From the NCBI GenBank assembly GCA_003344405.1, contig NOWV01000049.1, positions 248,001-312,000 of the forward strand: a stretch of 64,000 nucleotides of DNA. Direction: 5' to 3'. The DNA is from Trichoplax sp. H2. Its lineage: Eukaryota > Placozoa > Uniplacotomia > Trichoplacea. The translations under genes and the position numbers were made by a program. The notes below the pieces were generated by a model that was given only the letters and a program-made list of their open reading frames with translations, was not told the DNA's origin and did not search any database. Numbering within the stretch: the first letter of the stretch is position 1; the number at the start of each line of letters is the position of its first letter. Positions 48,801 to 61,957 of this stretch are shown here, piece by piece.

Positions 48801-51800
48801 TTCAGGATAATTTATTTGAGGCAGTAAGAGTTGATTCTGAAACTAAAAGAAATCAAGATGAAAACTTCAGTTGTATTTATTGCAAGTCAATAGAATTCAT
48901 TATTTATTTAATCCAATTAAGTCATGAATATTTCCCAATAAACCTTAATTTTAGTCGAATTTTAACCATATGCACTCAAAATTAAAATCGTTATAATAAT
49001 AAAATTATGTACATGTAACATTTTAAGAGAGGAATTCCAATTGTAAATGCTAATGGTTGTACATAATTCATCACTAGACATAGTTTTAATATTAGCTGCA
49101 GCTACAATAATATTCCGCGGTATGATTTACGTGATGCATGCTAAGATAAGAAATCGATAGTTCAGATAGAAATTTATCATCATAAGAATAATGAATTAGA
49201 AATTAGATAAACGGATGAATTTTGCATTGTTAATGATATAATTTCACAGTTGACAGTAGGCTTTGAATATATAATTATAACCAGTATAATTGACTTTTTT
49301 CATCAAATACTAATTATAAAACGGCCGTCTCATTACATTTGGTCTTAAAGTAATCTCATTTACGAACTAAAAGGACATTTGTGTCTGTATCTTGGACTCT
49401 AAATTTACAAACAAGAGTTCATACTTTGAAATACTGCAGGAATGCAAATTTACTAAATTTCACATCAAAAACACGCTTGATAGTCGCATTTTGTCTCCTC
49501 GGTTAGAGAAACGTAAAGAAATTCATCCAAGTGCAATATAGCGTGGAAAGCACATCTCATATAATAATTGATTTTAAAAATTAATACTAAATAAAGAGTA
49601 GATTATTAAAGTACAGCATCAGAGCAGTAAGTAATTAATAAATGGTATTAAAGATTTAATATATATTAAATGGTTTAATTATTTTTTTAATAATATATGG
49701 TTTATGCACAATAGTAAGATCAACTTGTAAATTAGCTTTCCCACTATATATTATTAGAATGCTAATCATCTTAGTAAAGAAAGACATCCGAATCCGCTTT
49801 AATTAGATTAAAAGGGTCATTTGCTACTTCGTGTAGTTCAAAATTATAGCGATTTAAATGTAACAAAGGCACTGTTTATTAATAAAGTAAAATATGCCTA
49901 GATTAATTTCGAATAAAGGGCAAAAATAAAATTTCATATAACTAAAGTACAGCAATGACAATTTCTAAGTTTTAAAGCTATATTAAAACTTAAATAATTC
50001 CAAATATTAAAGAGAGTTTAATACCGCAATGATAGTTAATAACTTAAATACATGAAATCCTACAACAAATTTTTTCCTTGATAAACGATCCAAAGGCTTT
50101 CTTAGATTGTTTACGGTATTTTTTTTATTTCAATTACTTAAAAATTACGCGGCCTGAACATTACAACTTTTTCTTTTCTGTTAAAATTATCCCATGCGGT
50201 ACATCAATAATAACACCATGGTATAAAAATACTATCATTTCCAGCGTAACATTTTGGTAGCTGATGTATAAAAGCCTATGTATAATTTATCTGGATGACG
50301 CACGTACGATTATTTCAGTATGAATCTGGATGCTCTTAATCATATATGTTCATGGCATGTACTGATGTAATAAAGAAAATATCGGTTTTTAGTATTATCT
50401 TGAAATCATTGAGGAAAATGTGCATTAACTGCAGACTTATTTTATCCGAAGATATTTCAAAAACTTGTGTACTTGTAGTAGACTAGAACTCTTTGACCTA
50501 TTAAATTTGTAACTTGAGGTATTTATCATTATCACGTTCAATCTCATGCAGATATCCATAAATCGTGATATATCATAGAAATCATTTGATGGTCAAATGA
50601 AATATTTCTATTTGTGATTGATGCATCTCGATAGTTCAATGAAAATAATAGCAGCCTTGGACTATTATGAATCATAAACTTTGAAGATTTTGTCCTATCA
50701 CAGCATTGAAGATACCAATATCTATTTTTTATAGAAGATTTTTTCAGTATGAGTCTATACTGAGATAATTAGTTCTACTATACATATCAAAAAATCATAA
50801 TAATAGATACATGATTTTATAGAATTTTCTCAATATAAAAGCTAAATTATTCTGTAATTAGTAATTAGTTGAATCTTGGAAAAAATTCTGCTATCAAGAT
50901 TAAGATCTAGTGACTGATAAAAAATGTAGATTTACTCATTGTGGTCTAAAATGGTTAAGATTAATTTAAAATATTGTCCTTTCTGTGTGTCGGCAGAACA
51001 TTCCATTGCTTCGTAGGCAATGATACCCACGCTTTTAACAAAAGGATAAATGATAATGAAACATATTACGCAAATATTTTTTCTCAATATAACGATTAAT
51101 ATTTTCCGTATTTAGATAAAATGTAAAGAAATACAAGAATTAACCCAATGCTATAACTATTTAAATTATCTAGAACTGAACAGAAAAATTTTACATTTTT
51201 TTAACCATTTGGTTTATATGGTGTGATAGTGGCCGAATTAAACTAAAAACTGCACATTCTCCAATATAACTTAAAAATCCGAAAATGATACTCGTATTAT
51301 TCAATAAAAATTTTTGAATAATCAAGGTATATTTTATCCTAAGTAAACATCAAAAAAAATCGCTAATTATCATCAGTACACAAAGGAAATTAGAAGCACT
51401 TCATTATACTATTTATTAGCAACGGTATAATCAAGCTTTGTTTATCTGTAGATAGATCCATTAGGCTTTAGACATATTCATAAAAATATTTAATAACTCT
51501 AAGCTTAAAAGAACGGAAGATTTCAAAATGCATTAGGATTCTTTTATATCAACCATTGAGTCTAAGTTTAGTTTTGTCGATTAAAATTTACATATATATC
51601 CAATCGTAATTCCTGTACAAATTGAAATAGCAAAAGGCTGATTGATGAACATGTTTTTCTTAGATATCGCTTACGTAGTGCGAAATTCCGTTGAAGTTTG
51701 TTAAATAAATTGAGCTGCTAGAATACTCTTCGATAATAATACGTGTATGATTTCAAAATTTGAATAAAAAACCGTATTTCCTATTTTAATGGTTTCAATT

Positions 51801-54800
51801 TTTAAGATTAGTTTAACTTAAACTGCTACGTAAAAGTTTTAGTGTGCTCATAGATGAACCGCTAGAATTGTTATTTACCGGTATATCATAATTACTTAGA
51901 TACACTGTTAAAATTATTGCTATACATTACTTACATACTAGTCTAATAAATGATTTTGAATAATACCTAAAAGTCCGCTGATAATATGATTAGCATCAGA
52001 TTTTAAGAGAATTAAAATTATTTTACTATTACAAAAATTCGAAATTTACTAGTTGTCATTAATATAGAAAATAAAAGTATAATTCGTGAGCTATTTGGAC
52101 CGGTGATGATTGCTACATAATAACGGATTTATACATTATTAAATGTGAGAACACTTACAAATTATTCGAAAACGCTCGATAAATACTTAAAATATTTTAA
52201 CGTTCGTAAGATTATAATATGATAAACAGGTCTATAGGCTCTTATTAATTGACGGCTTAACATTTATTATATTTTAGAATTGTGCCGTAATTGGCATATT
52301 CCAGAAGCTTGTCATACTATCTGAAATAACATTAATCGAGATTTTTGTAAAAGACTTCCCTTTAAATGCTGTAAATGTATCATTCACAAGCTTTCGATCG
52401 CAACCCATGAATTAAAATTAGGATAACGAAAAATCTCGATTTTCTGAGGAAATAATAGTATTAGCCTGTTTTTAAATTAAATTAGCCTGAATAATTAGAG
52501 TTATCCGTCCATACACACGCATATGATTTTTCTATATCACTACGCTACAGTTATCGACTTTCCAGTCTCGCAGATTTGCGTGGACTATGGAATTTATTTG
52601 ATGCTCGAGTTATGTCTAGCCATAGCTACCATTTCAATTCTGATATTTTGGCGCTATAATTGAATATTTTAGTAAAACTTACCTTAGAACTTTTAGGTTA
52701 ATGGTACTGGTCACTCAGTTACTGAGGTGGCCAAATAGATAAAATTTGTAGTCGTTCTAATGCTATTATAGATAATAATGTTGACTTTAGACTTTATAAT
52801 CACAATTTTTACAGCCAGATGTTTTTTATGCGCCCAAAATATTAAATTTACAGGAAGTAAACAATAAACAGTAGCATTATTTAAATTATAGTTTATATAA
52901 ATTTTCCACCCACAGTCTTAAACAGCGTTTAAAAATGATTTAATTTAATGAAAACTGTATCGAATCAACGGGATAATGATAGTGATAAGAAACGATTTTC
53001 AACGAAAGTATCAAAACCAATATCAAATTTTTATAGCTTTCTCTAGCATAAAACACCTATATTAATTACTAATTCCGTATTGTATCGAATTATCAATAGG
53101 GATAAACAAAGTCAGCGCTGATGGGTAAGAAATTAAAATTTAAAGCTATAAAAAAGTACTGGCTAAATAGTTTGGTATGCAGATAAATAATTAATGCAAG
53201 TATAGAATGACTTCACAGAAATTTCGTACTGTATTTACATTAGTCACATATTGAAAATTAAGTGAGTTACGTCATTGGGAGAAAAATTTTTTAAATTTAG
53301 CAGGATTAAAAAAAAGCTACTCCCTATATAAAAGGATTTATCTGCGTAATGGTTTATGATTCTTTTGTATGAATAGCCGAAAGTTTTGCTGTAAGGCAGC
53401 CATTACAGGTAATTATTGATTAGTCATAAATGTTTTTTATGCAAGGATAATTACGTTAAAATGCTCATAAATTCATCATGTTCATAATTTATCTACCTTG
53501 GCTCTTTAGCTAATGAACTATTTCTAATGTCTATCAAGAGCTTTCATATCTGTCCCATAATATTAAAGCATTCAAAACATTAACTCATCATATACTGATA
53601 AAGCTCTTTTCTTACCAATATTCCATGAATCTCTTTTCTTAGGCTTAAGTTGCTATCGCAAATCTACATAAGATTATATATCAGAAACTCAATTACTCTG
53701 CTTTTAAAACTTGTATTTTCGTTCTTCCTATTAATGCTTACGGATTGGTTTATATGGCTACACAATAACTTAAACTAGTTGAAAAATTTACAACTTTTAG
53801 ATAAAAATACTATATTTAAAGTCCAATCTAATTTAATTACATAATGTTGACAACAAGGGATCATTAATGATTTACTATCTGACCTTGACGCAAGATTTTT
53901 AAGAATCACAATTCCATAAATATCAGTTCAAGTAATTAGGTACTCATAGGAGATGCGGTACATAGCAGGGATACTTGCACCACATGATCATAATTTAGTA
54001 TTCTTATAGAGTAGCATCACAACATTTGTGCATTCTTTACATTATATTGGATATACTGCTGCTAACTAGCTTTGCTACAGCAATGTTATAGAATGGATCT
54101 CTAAGCTCACGTAGTATTAAGAATTACCTTTCTCTCTAACTTTTAAATCGCTCAGTGACTTAGACTCCTTTATTTTTTCGCTAATTAGAAATTAGTAAGT
54201 TGTTTCATTTATCAGTTTGTCGAGCTTACGCAATCCTATGCAGTACTAAAAATAATAGTGCTAGAAGTTTCTACATGGATGACAGCATTAAATTTATGCT
54301 AAATTTTTGAATTAATGCTATTTTAAATGCATTAACATCTGAAGATCTTTTTCGAGAAAATTAGAATTTATACTAGCTGAGATATCAGTTGGAAATAAAC
54401 AGGCAGCCCATAATATAATAATAATCATATAATATCTGATGATTTTATTTATTTGGACAGTTAAAGCATGCAGTTTTTCATTATTTGGAATTAAAATTAT
54501 ACCGGCACTAAATATAATCAATTAATTTTAACTATTATATATTAAATTAAATACAAGTTGCAGTATGATGTATAGTCGAACATAGAAGAATCGAGATAAT
54601 TCTTTATGTAACTAATTAATCGAAATTAAATCACTATAACATTAAACTTATTAAATACCTATAATATATCCTTCAGGATATTTCATACCGTTATATGTAG
54701 ATACTGTATATAGTTAAATAAGAAAATTAAGCAAAGTTTATAATTGGTAATTTGCCACAATTTTGGAAAGGATAACAATGATAGATGTAGCTTTAGGTGA

Positions 54801-57800
54801 TAAGAGTATCATAATTCTAAGATACAAATACAAACACCTATCTCATGCAAATTTCTTTAAGTTCATCGACTTATTATCCCTCTAATAAGCATTTAGGATG
54901 ATTAATTTAATATTAAAGCTATCAGCTACCGTACTTACATCATGATATTGTAATCTTTCCAATCTCAACAAGTAATATTGGTAATATTTTATTCGAGACT
55001 CATTGCTTCGAGCAACCAAGTTTTTAAAAATTTCTTAGTATTTCCAATAAGTAATGGTGATTCGAAATACAGTATAAGGTACCAGCTACGTTTCGATAGC
55101 TTCAACATAAGCCTTATACAAGTATATTGTAAATTGATAAGTTTTTTAATATTTCTTAATAGTTACAATTCCAATTTAATTAGGTCACTCGATTCCAAAG
55201 ATAATTTTGTATTTCAAGTAATTTCTGCGAATAAATTTATTGGTTTGCAGATTTATCTCAAGAATTGCATAAATTATTAATGCTTAACCTGTAACAAATA
55301 TCCAATATTTATCGAATGATCTTAACAATTTCAAGAAAAACTTGTAAAACGGATTAAACTTGATTCTAGAGTACTAGCATCTTGCAATGGCCTAATATTA
55401 GTAGCCTATAACACAAGAAGAATGATTCTACGAATGAGTCACAATAATATATTTAGACTTTATTTCGATACTCTAGCCGATAATTAGATGTCTATGTTAC
55501 TAACAGTGAACTCGTATGGTCAGAATAGTTTGATTAGGACAAATTTAACCCATATGACCATAGGTCACATTGGAAGTAAGAAGTAATTCTTATCTATAAA
55601 TTTTTTCTTTAATCAATTATAGACTTCTTCGAAAACTGTCATCATGAAAGTAAATCGGGAGTACTCGGTTGATTCATTTCTTGAAATAATTTTTGGTTTG
55701 ATAGAACTCTAATCATGAACTTTATCTTAACTTTTAATGCTTTTGATGAATTTGAGTTCTCAGCTATTACATTTTTCATGAAGTATTTATGGAATAATTT
55801 TGAATCAACATATCATGAATCAGTTTGTTGCATAATTAGTTTTATAAACTAATGCTTTAAGCTATTTTCACTTCAGTAAACAAAGTAAATAATTTATTAA
55901 CTGCTAACCTTGACCTAACTATTGAAGTGGATACGATATTAGACAGTATAATATCATAATGTAGCAAAATTATTAGATTATCGATTAATTATTAGCCAAG
56001 TTCAATGAAAATCCTATATACTATACATCTTTACTACTAAAGGTACCCTGCTAAAATAATTTGTTAGATCCATCTTGTTTAAAATCTTTACGTACTTAAG
56101 TAACAAAATTCCTATTAAAGCATTCCTCTTGTTGGGTTATCTGGACATTATACTTTGCATTAGTCTTCTACAATTGCCGGTAGTGATTATGCTTTCGCTG
56201 TAGTCCTATAAAAATGAGTATAGTAGTAAGTGAATAGCATCAACAGTACTATATATAAAATAGTCGAGTGCAACTAATGATTAATTTAATGGGATAGCTA
56301 TAGCCTTAAATCAGAATGTGACAGAAGAAAATTCAGTTTGATAGCTAGCTGTGTTTAGTTTACGTGATCTAAGGTTGCTACTGTAATATTCGACAATAAT
56401 TTTAAGTATTAAACTATTTAATCCGCTGCATTTGGGAGACAGATTATTGAGTGACCATTTTAGGATACGGATAAAAATAGCAATTTATTAAATAGATCGT
56501 TTCAATTTTGGGGCATACAAAATAAAATTTTATTGTTGAAACTCCATTACATTTACTACAACCTTGTCAAAGTATCATTTGTTCAAATTCGTTACTTCTT
56601 GTTTTCCTGACTTTAAAAGTAATAAGTATTTATACACGTACAAATATTCTTGAAGCAGTGAATTCCATAGAAAGAGCCTACCAATATTGGGAAATATACT
56701 TGCTAATACTGAAATTAAACCTTGATAAAAATTTTCATGATCAGTAACCTTTCCAGATTTAATTACGAAAGGTTAGCAATTTTAGTCCTTTTTCAATATG
56801 AGATCAGTAAAAAAGTTGCAAATAAGATATTTCTCAAATCTAGCTTCTTAAAATTACCTCACTTGTGTCATGATTCTAGAATACCGTAAAACGGTACAGA
56901 TTTTATACAGACCGTGCATAAATCTAGAAAAGTCTCCGATCTCTGTCCCTTCCCAAGGTGATTGCGCAGTAAAATACATACAACATCTACTTTGCTGGAG
57001 CTTTAGTATTTCATCAGCACAAAGCTACTGATATTTGCTTATATAGTCTACTAAAATGCTATAGCATATTCGTATCTAATTTATATTTATTACGCCACCG
57101 TTATTCTAGCATTTCGCAGCAAATTACGGCTAAAATTTTTGTACTTCATTATAACACCATTAATAGATCTAAGACAGCGCGCAGTCACTTGGGTTAAACA
57201 GATATACGTAATTGCATATGTTACCAAAAGTACTTAATTTGCATCATATTTATAGTGTATACAGGGAAATTTAGCACTTGAGCTTGTATCTTTAAAGGAA
57301 TGCTGAGTAATCATAGGAACAGATAGGCTATTGCATAGTGCTTCGCAGCGTGGTTACAGTTATAGCACATTGCTTATCGTAGTCACAAGTATATAGTGCA
57401 TATACTGTACGTTATTATGGTCAATGTAGGACATTCTGGACGGTATTGTGCAGTCTTTAAAAATAAAATAAATAATTAATGTCTCTTGTGGCGTTCTATT
57501 TCCTACCTTGCAATGTGTATACATACAGTCATTATTCTAACCCATAAGGTCATAGACAGGTACGCGATCGAGGAAGATAAATTTATTGTAGCAATCTATT
57601 TGGTACAACTATCTAGTAGGATTTCATAGCACTACTCAATTTTCTCTTTTATATTATATAAATTATATAAATTATTAATTATTTACAACTAATATCATCT
57701 GTTATACACAAGATTTACTTTCATGTAAAACTACTAAGGCTGCTAACTTCAATCTTTTTTCAAATTAATCTGGCAATATTGAATTCCATCTAATAGCATA

Positions 57801-58775
57801 TTTTTCACAGATCGAATGGCTATGATTTTATTCCGTTTAAAGTGGTATAACATTTCATTTGCTTAATATGGATATCGATGCCTTTCTTCATAAGATAGTT
57901 AACGGGCTATTGTCCAATAGTTCACTCAGAATATTTGCAATCTATTCCTCTCTTCGGTATTATAAGGTTTAAAAACAGATAGCATTGATGAAGTTGAAGC
58001 AAATGCTATTGATAAATATAAGATGATCACAACTTCAATCTAAGAGCTTAACAGAATCAAAATTTTGATAATACAATTCATTATAGCCATCTCAAATTCA
58101 TGGCTTTGAATTTAATATGAATAGCCTTTACTTGTTTTTGACGCACTGCTAATTGCAGCAATATAGTACAACTAATAGCATCCACACAATTCATATCGGT
58201 AGTGATATCATAGATAAATTTTTATGAGAGTAAATCTATAGTCGTCGAAATTTAGTTAATAGATTTTAAGTTCGTTTTGAAGCTTACATTAAGTGCCCAC
58301 GATAATGTTCGATATATACATTTATACTTAGTCTATTATTTTCATGACGATAAACGGATTATAGCACATGTTTATCGATTTTTAAGCACGTTAATTTCTA
58401 CTGCATAATGCAATAGTAAATTTTTGTATAATGTAAGTTATAAATATAGATTTTCAAAACTATCATATTCCTAAATCATAAAGTTTTGAAGTGCGGCAAT
58501 ATCGATTTAGATTGATGCAAGGCGATTACGTGTTTCCGATAGTACACAATCTGTGAAATCTTTTAAAAAATTTTCATGTCCTGTACATTAAACGTGCAAG
58601 AAAGCTATAGAAAAAGAAATATATGACATATGGAGTGGTCATGGTGAAATCTGGCCTAGATACTGTATTAGTATAGACTGTTACATATGTAAAGGTGTAT
58701 AGGTAGCTACGGAATGTCTCAGGAGAGAATGGTTATCGTATTTAGAGAGTGAGAACTATGGCCATCAGTGATTGA
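48801..58775. other. Gene-poor AT-rich stretch, about 10 kb
   Basis: No gene is supported. Open frames at 50078-50260, 54318-54521 and 54978-55280 were examined; the second is hydrophobic (IIRYYMIIIILWAACLFP) but lacks receptor landmarks. One good hairpin lies at 50575-50611. Confidence 0.45.
50575..50611. repeat. Two-tier hairpin
   Basis: Outer arms ATAGAAAT (50575-50582) and ATTTCTAT (50604-50611) enclose CATTTGA-TGG-TCAAATG (50583-50599). Function unknown. Confidence 0.6.
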
Positions 58776-60014
58776 TTATTGTTCAGTACCGGATATAGTT
58801 TGCTGCGGAAATATTCTAGTAGCAGAAATAGCTTGAAAAATGTTTTGCTCAATATTTTGAAGTTCATTTATTTTATCAAGGCCGGAAGGATTAGGGAATG
58901 GCTGAATGATGGCTGTTCGACGAGACATAGCATGAGTAACATATAATCTTAAACTAAAACGACCAAATATCTCGTTATACGCTTTTCTAAATTTCTTTGA
59001 CGATAGAGCATATAATACTGGGTTAATTGCACTATTCAAATTGATTAAGCAACCAACAAAAAAAACCAAATGATGGGAAATGTGGAAATTATTTGGAACT
59101 AAAATAAACATTGTCAAGCAGTATGGCATATAGCATAGAATAAATGTTAGAAAATAAAGAAACATGACTTTAGTAATTTTGACTTCCCTTTGTAATGCTT
59201 GGCAATGTAATTGTTGATGGACTGTAAGAGTGTTAGCTTGAAGATGTCCAAGCATGTGATGAACATGTTTTTTAATAAATAAATAAATACCGGTATAACA
59301 TACTGCAGTTACTGTCCAAGGGATTAAAGAATCTATGATAAGAATATAAATGATATAACTGGCGCCTTTGGAATCTTGCCAATCAGGTAAACAAGTGTAT
59401 TCTTCGGGTTGGTACACATAGCGATTCCAACCAAAGATGGGTAATAAGCAATCGATTGTTCCATAAACCCAGATAAAAGACATAATTATTACTACAACTT
59501 TCGTCGATAACTTCCTACCGTAAGAGCGTACAATAACCAAATAGCGACATAGTGCTGTTGCAAGCAAGGTAAAGATTGTGACGACATAACATACACATAG
59601 CGTTACCCCACTTAAGCCGCAGATTGTATGAATAAATGACTCTCCTCTACTTAACAAATCGATAACAATAATTGGTTGTCTGGTTAGGCCTGTTAAAATA
59701 TCGGTAATTGCTAAATTAATGATGAAGAAATTAACAGGAATACGCAAACTAGGCCTCTTATAAAATATAAACAATACGATACCGTTACCAATAACAGTCG
59801 CTGCTATTAATACACAGTAAATAAATACTCTCCAAAATATGATGCCTGAAGCAAAGGCTTCATGATTTATATCGTCATGGTCATTTTGGTTGGATGAACC
59901 ATAGAACGAAGCGTTATTATGATTATAGGTATATTTTGCTTTATTGTCCATCTCTTGAGCTACTTCATTTAAACTAGCTGTAATATTAAAATTATAAGAT
60001 ATTAAAACTTTCAA
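58776..60014 (-). CDS. Opsin-like rhodopsin-class GPCR without retinal lysine, 412 aa
   Basis: Single-exon class A receptor, the longest of the three paralogues. Hallmarks: VIGN (74-77), LAITD with Asp105, Cys132 and Cys208 (disulphide), Trp182, Pro232, CYMPY (294-298), NPVLY (331-335) and KKFRKAYNEIF helix 8. Loop 2 reads GWNRYVYQPEEYTCLPDW. The E/DRY site is CRY (156-158), and the opsin lysine position is Asn325. The extracellular N-terminus (about 55 residues) is Asn-rich with NIT and NNAS glycosylation sites; Met22 is an alternative start. The third intracellular loop is His/Gln-rich. It reads toward the desert on its left, and diverged tandem repeats lie directly 5' of it at about 60010-60400. 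Confidence 0.9.
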   Translation of the reverse strand: MKVLISYNFNITASLNEVAQEMDNKAKYTYNHNNASFYGSSNQNDHDDINHEAFASGIIFWRVFIYCVLIAATVIGNGIVLFIFYKRPSLRIPVNFFIINLAITDILTGLTRQPIIVIDLLSRGESFIHTICGLSGVTLCVCYVVTIFTLLATALCRYLVIVRSYGRKLSTKVVVIIMSFIWVYGTIDCLLPIFGWNRYVYQPEEYTCLPDWQDSKGASYIIYILIIDSLIPWTVTAVCYTGIYLFIKKHVHHMLGHLQANTLTVHQQLHCQALQREVKITKVMFLYFLTFILCYMPYCLTMFILVPNNFHISHHLVFFVGCLINLNSAINPVLYALSSKKFRKAYNEIFGRFSLRLYVTHAMSRRTAIIQPFPNPSGLDKINELQNIEQNIFQAISATRIFPQQTISGTEQ

Positions 60015-60400
60015 TTAGTAAATTAATTTTGTCATCCAGTTTCATTTTTATACTTAAGTTTACATATATATAAAATACTAGCACATAATTTAAAATGTAA
60101 ATTATTTTTTTCAATTTTCGATTAGTTAATTAATTACGCCATCCCATTGCATCTTTTAAACGCATTTATTTTATGCTATACACAAAATACTAGCACATAC
60201 ATGTAATTAAAATTGTAAGTAATTTTTAAGCTTTCGATTGCTATATTAACTATTTCATCTAGTTCCTTTATTATATACGTATTTAAGTTATATATGCTGT
60301 GTACTATACAAGTATAGAACTAAGATTATAAATTATTTAAATTTTGTATTACTAAAATACGTAATTTCGATATGTAGTGACATTAGTTTATAATTATATG
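60010..60400. repeat. Diverged tandem repeat 5' of the third receptor
   Basis: Segments near 60024, 60136, 60250 and 60383 share the order CATCC/CATCT, a T-rich run, TATAC or TATGC and then CACAAAATACTAGCACA or a weaker form; the first two share AAAATACTAGCACATA exactly. The period is about 112-120 bp. It covers the likely promoter of the receptor. Confidence 0.55.
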
Positions 60401-60843
60401 CAATACACAATACACGTGCAGAAATTTGCTTAGAATTAAAACAAAATGATCCCCGATGGACTATAATATTGAATGCAGATTAGTTATAGGCGTTGCTGTG
60501 CTGAATAATGCTTTAATGCATGTCGGATAGTCGCAGTGATTATGAATATTATCCTACCATAACGAGCATGGAAACAAGTAACGTAAAACTATGACATCGC
60601 GCTCGTATCTTATAACTGAATAGTACTAACTGGTGCCTACAGTATATTATTATTATTTCCAATGATAAGCTATCATCAGGGACTTTCAACAAGAAAAGTA
60701 TTTCCTTGGAAACTTCCTGCTTTAATACTATCGATCAGAGATAGATTATTTCTAGGTTTTTACCGATTAAGATTGCAATACGAATATTTACTACAGTATT
60801 CGTAAAGTTATTGACTGCTGAAATAGGGTTCTCTTCCGTCATT

Positions 60844-60981
60844 ATATGCTTCGATAGCTCTAGTATAATTTCTATCAGTTAGTACTACAGTATATTTATC
60901 GATAGTCGTGATCAACATGAACGATGCTAGCGGGAGATATCATAGTTTGATATATCAAGTATGAAATTATTTACCGATAGT
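60844..60981 (+). repeat. 138-bp duplicated block, copy 1, cut by a gap
   Basis: This block, from ATATGCTTCGATAGCTC to TTTACCGATAGT, appears identically at 61385-61522. Copy 1 ends exactly at the N gap, as expected when one contig end overlaps the next contig. Confidence 0.95.
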
Positions 60982-61001
60982 NNNNNNNNNNNNNNNNNNN
61001 N
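60982..61001. other. Assembly gap (20 N)
   Basis: A run of 20 N immediately after copy 1 of the 138-bp block. The size is nominal. Confidence 0.99.
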
Positions 61002-61152
61002 TATTATTTTACTATACAAATACCTACAAAGTGATAGTGTCTTTAAGTTTTACCCTGCCAAATCATCATGTCGCCATCTTTTCTTCTTCATTATTTTACA
61101 AGGTATTATATAGATTACTATAGAAGTAGCCCTATAGAGCAAATGCCTAATC

Positions 61153-61172
61153 NNNNNNNNNNNNNNNNNNNN
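61153..61172. other. Assembly gap (20 N)
   Basis: A second run of 20 N, 151 bp after the previous one. The short contig between the two gaps (61002-61152) may be misplaced. Confidence 0.99.
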
Positions 61173-61384
61173 ATTTTAATAATACTTAAAGCTAAGTATT
61201 TGTAAGGTTGTTCGGTTTATACTTCTCTCCATTTTTGCTTTGAAATAAATTGTTGTTCGGTTATTTCCCCAAATTTTATTTGGTGTCAAAGTATTAGCGT
61301 TAAGTCGACCGGAGTGCAACGAAAGTAGAATCAAAGTTTGTTAAAGTTTTGTAGCTTGATCTCTACACTTTTCATTTCATTACA

Positions 61385-61522
61385 ATATGCTTCGATAGCT
61401 CTAGTATAATTTCTATCAGTTAGTACTACAGTATATTTATCGATAGTCGTGATCAACATGAACGATGCTAGCGGGAGATATCATAGTTTGATATATCAAG
61501 TATGAAATTATTTACCGATAGT
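61385..61522 (+). repeat. 138-bp duplicated block, copy 2
   Basis: Identical to 60844-60981 at an offset of 541 bp. It continues without interruption into unique sequence (TGACGAATTAATG), so this copy is probably the true one. Confidence 0.95.
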
Positions 61523-61957
61523 TGACGAATTAATGTGACATTTTTAGGCAGACAATGACTATCCATTAATAACGCGTTATTTCTGAAGAAATAAATAAAT
61601 AGATAATTTGGAAGTCTACGGGCTATGAACTATGATGCCAAGATTAATTAGAGAAGAAAAGCAATATAGCAAGTTAGTGATGAATCTATTATTAACTAGG
61701 TTAGCAGTGCTATCCGTGACAGTGTGGATGAGTAAGCACATAAATCAATGTAAGGCTAATTTTATCATTTTTTGATAGGCGATATCATTTATAAATTGTA
61801 ATAAATACTTTTTACAACTTTAGCAGGGTATCAGAAAAGAAAATTGATCTTTGCTTCTAATTCATCTTACTAATATCTAATTATAAAGATCCGTAATATA
61901 ACATTTGTTATAGAGTGTACAACAATGAATTATAGTTAAGGGTTAGCACTGTAACTT

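Noticed and set aside
54318-54521. Hydrophobic minus-strand ORF resembling a receptor fragment
   Set aside because: No Cys, Trp, Pro or NPxxY landmarks could be aligned with the three receptors.
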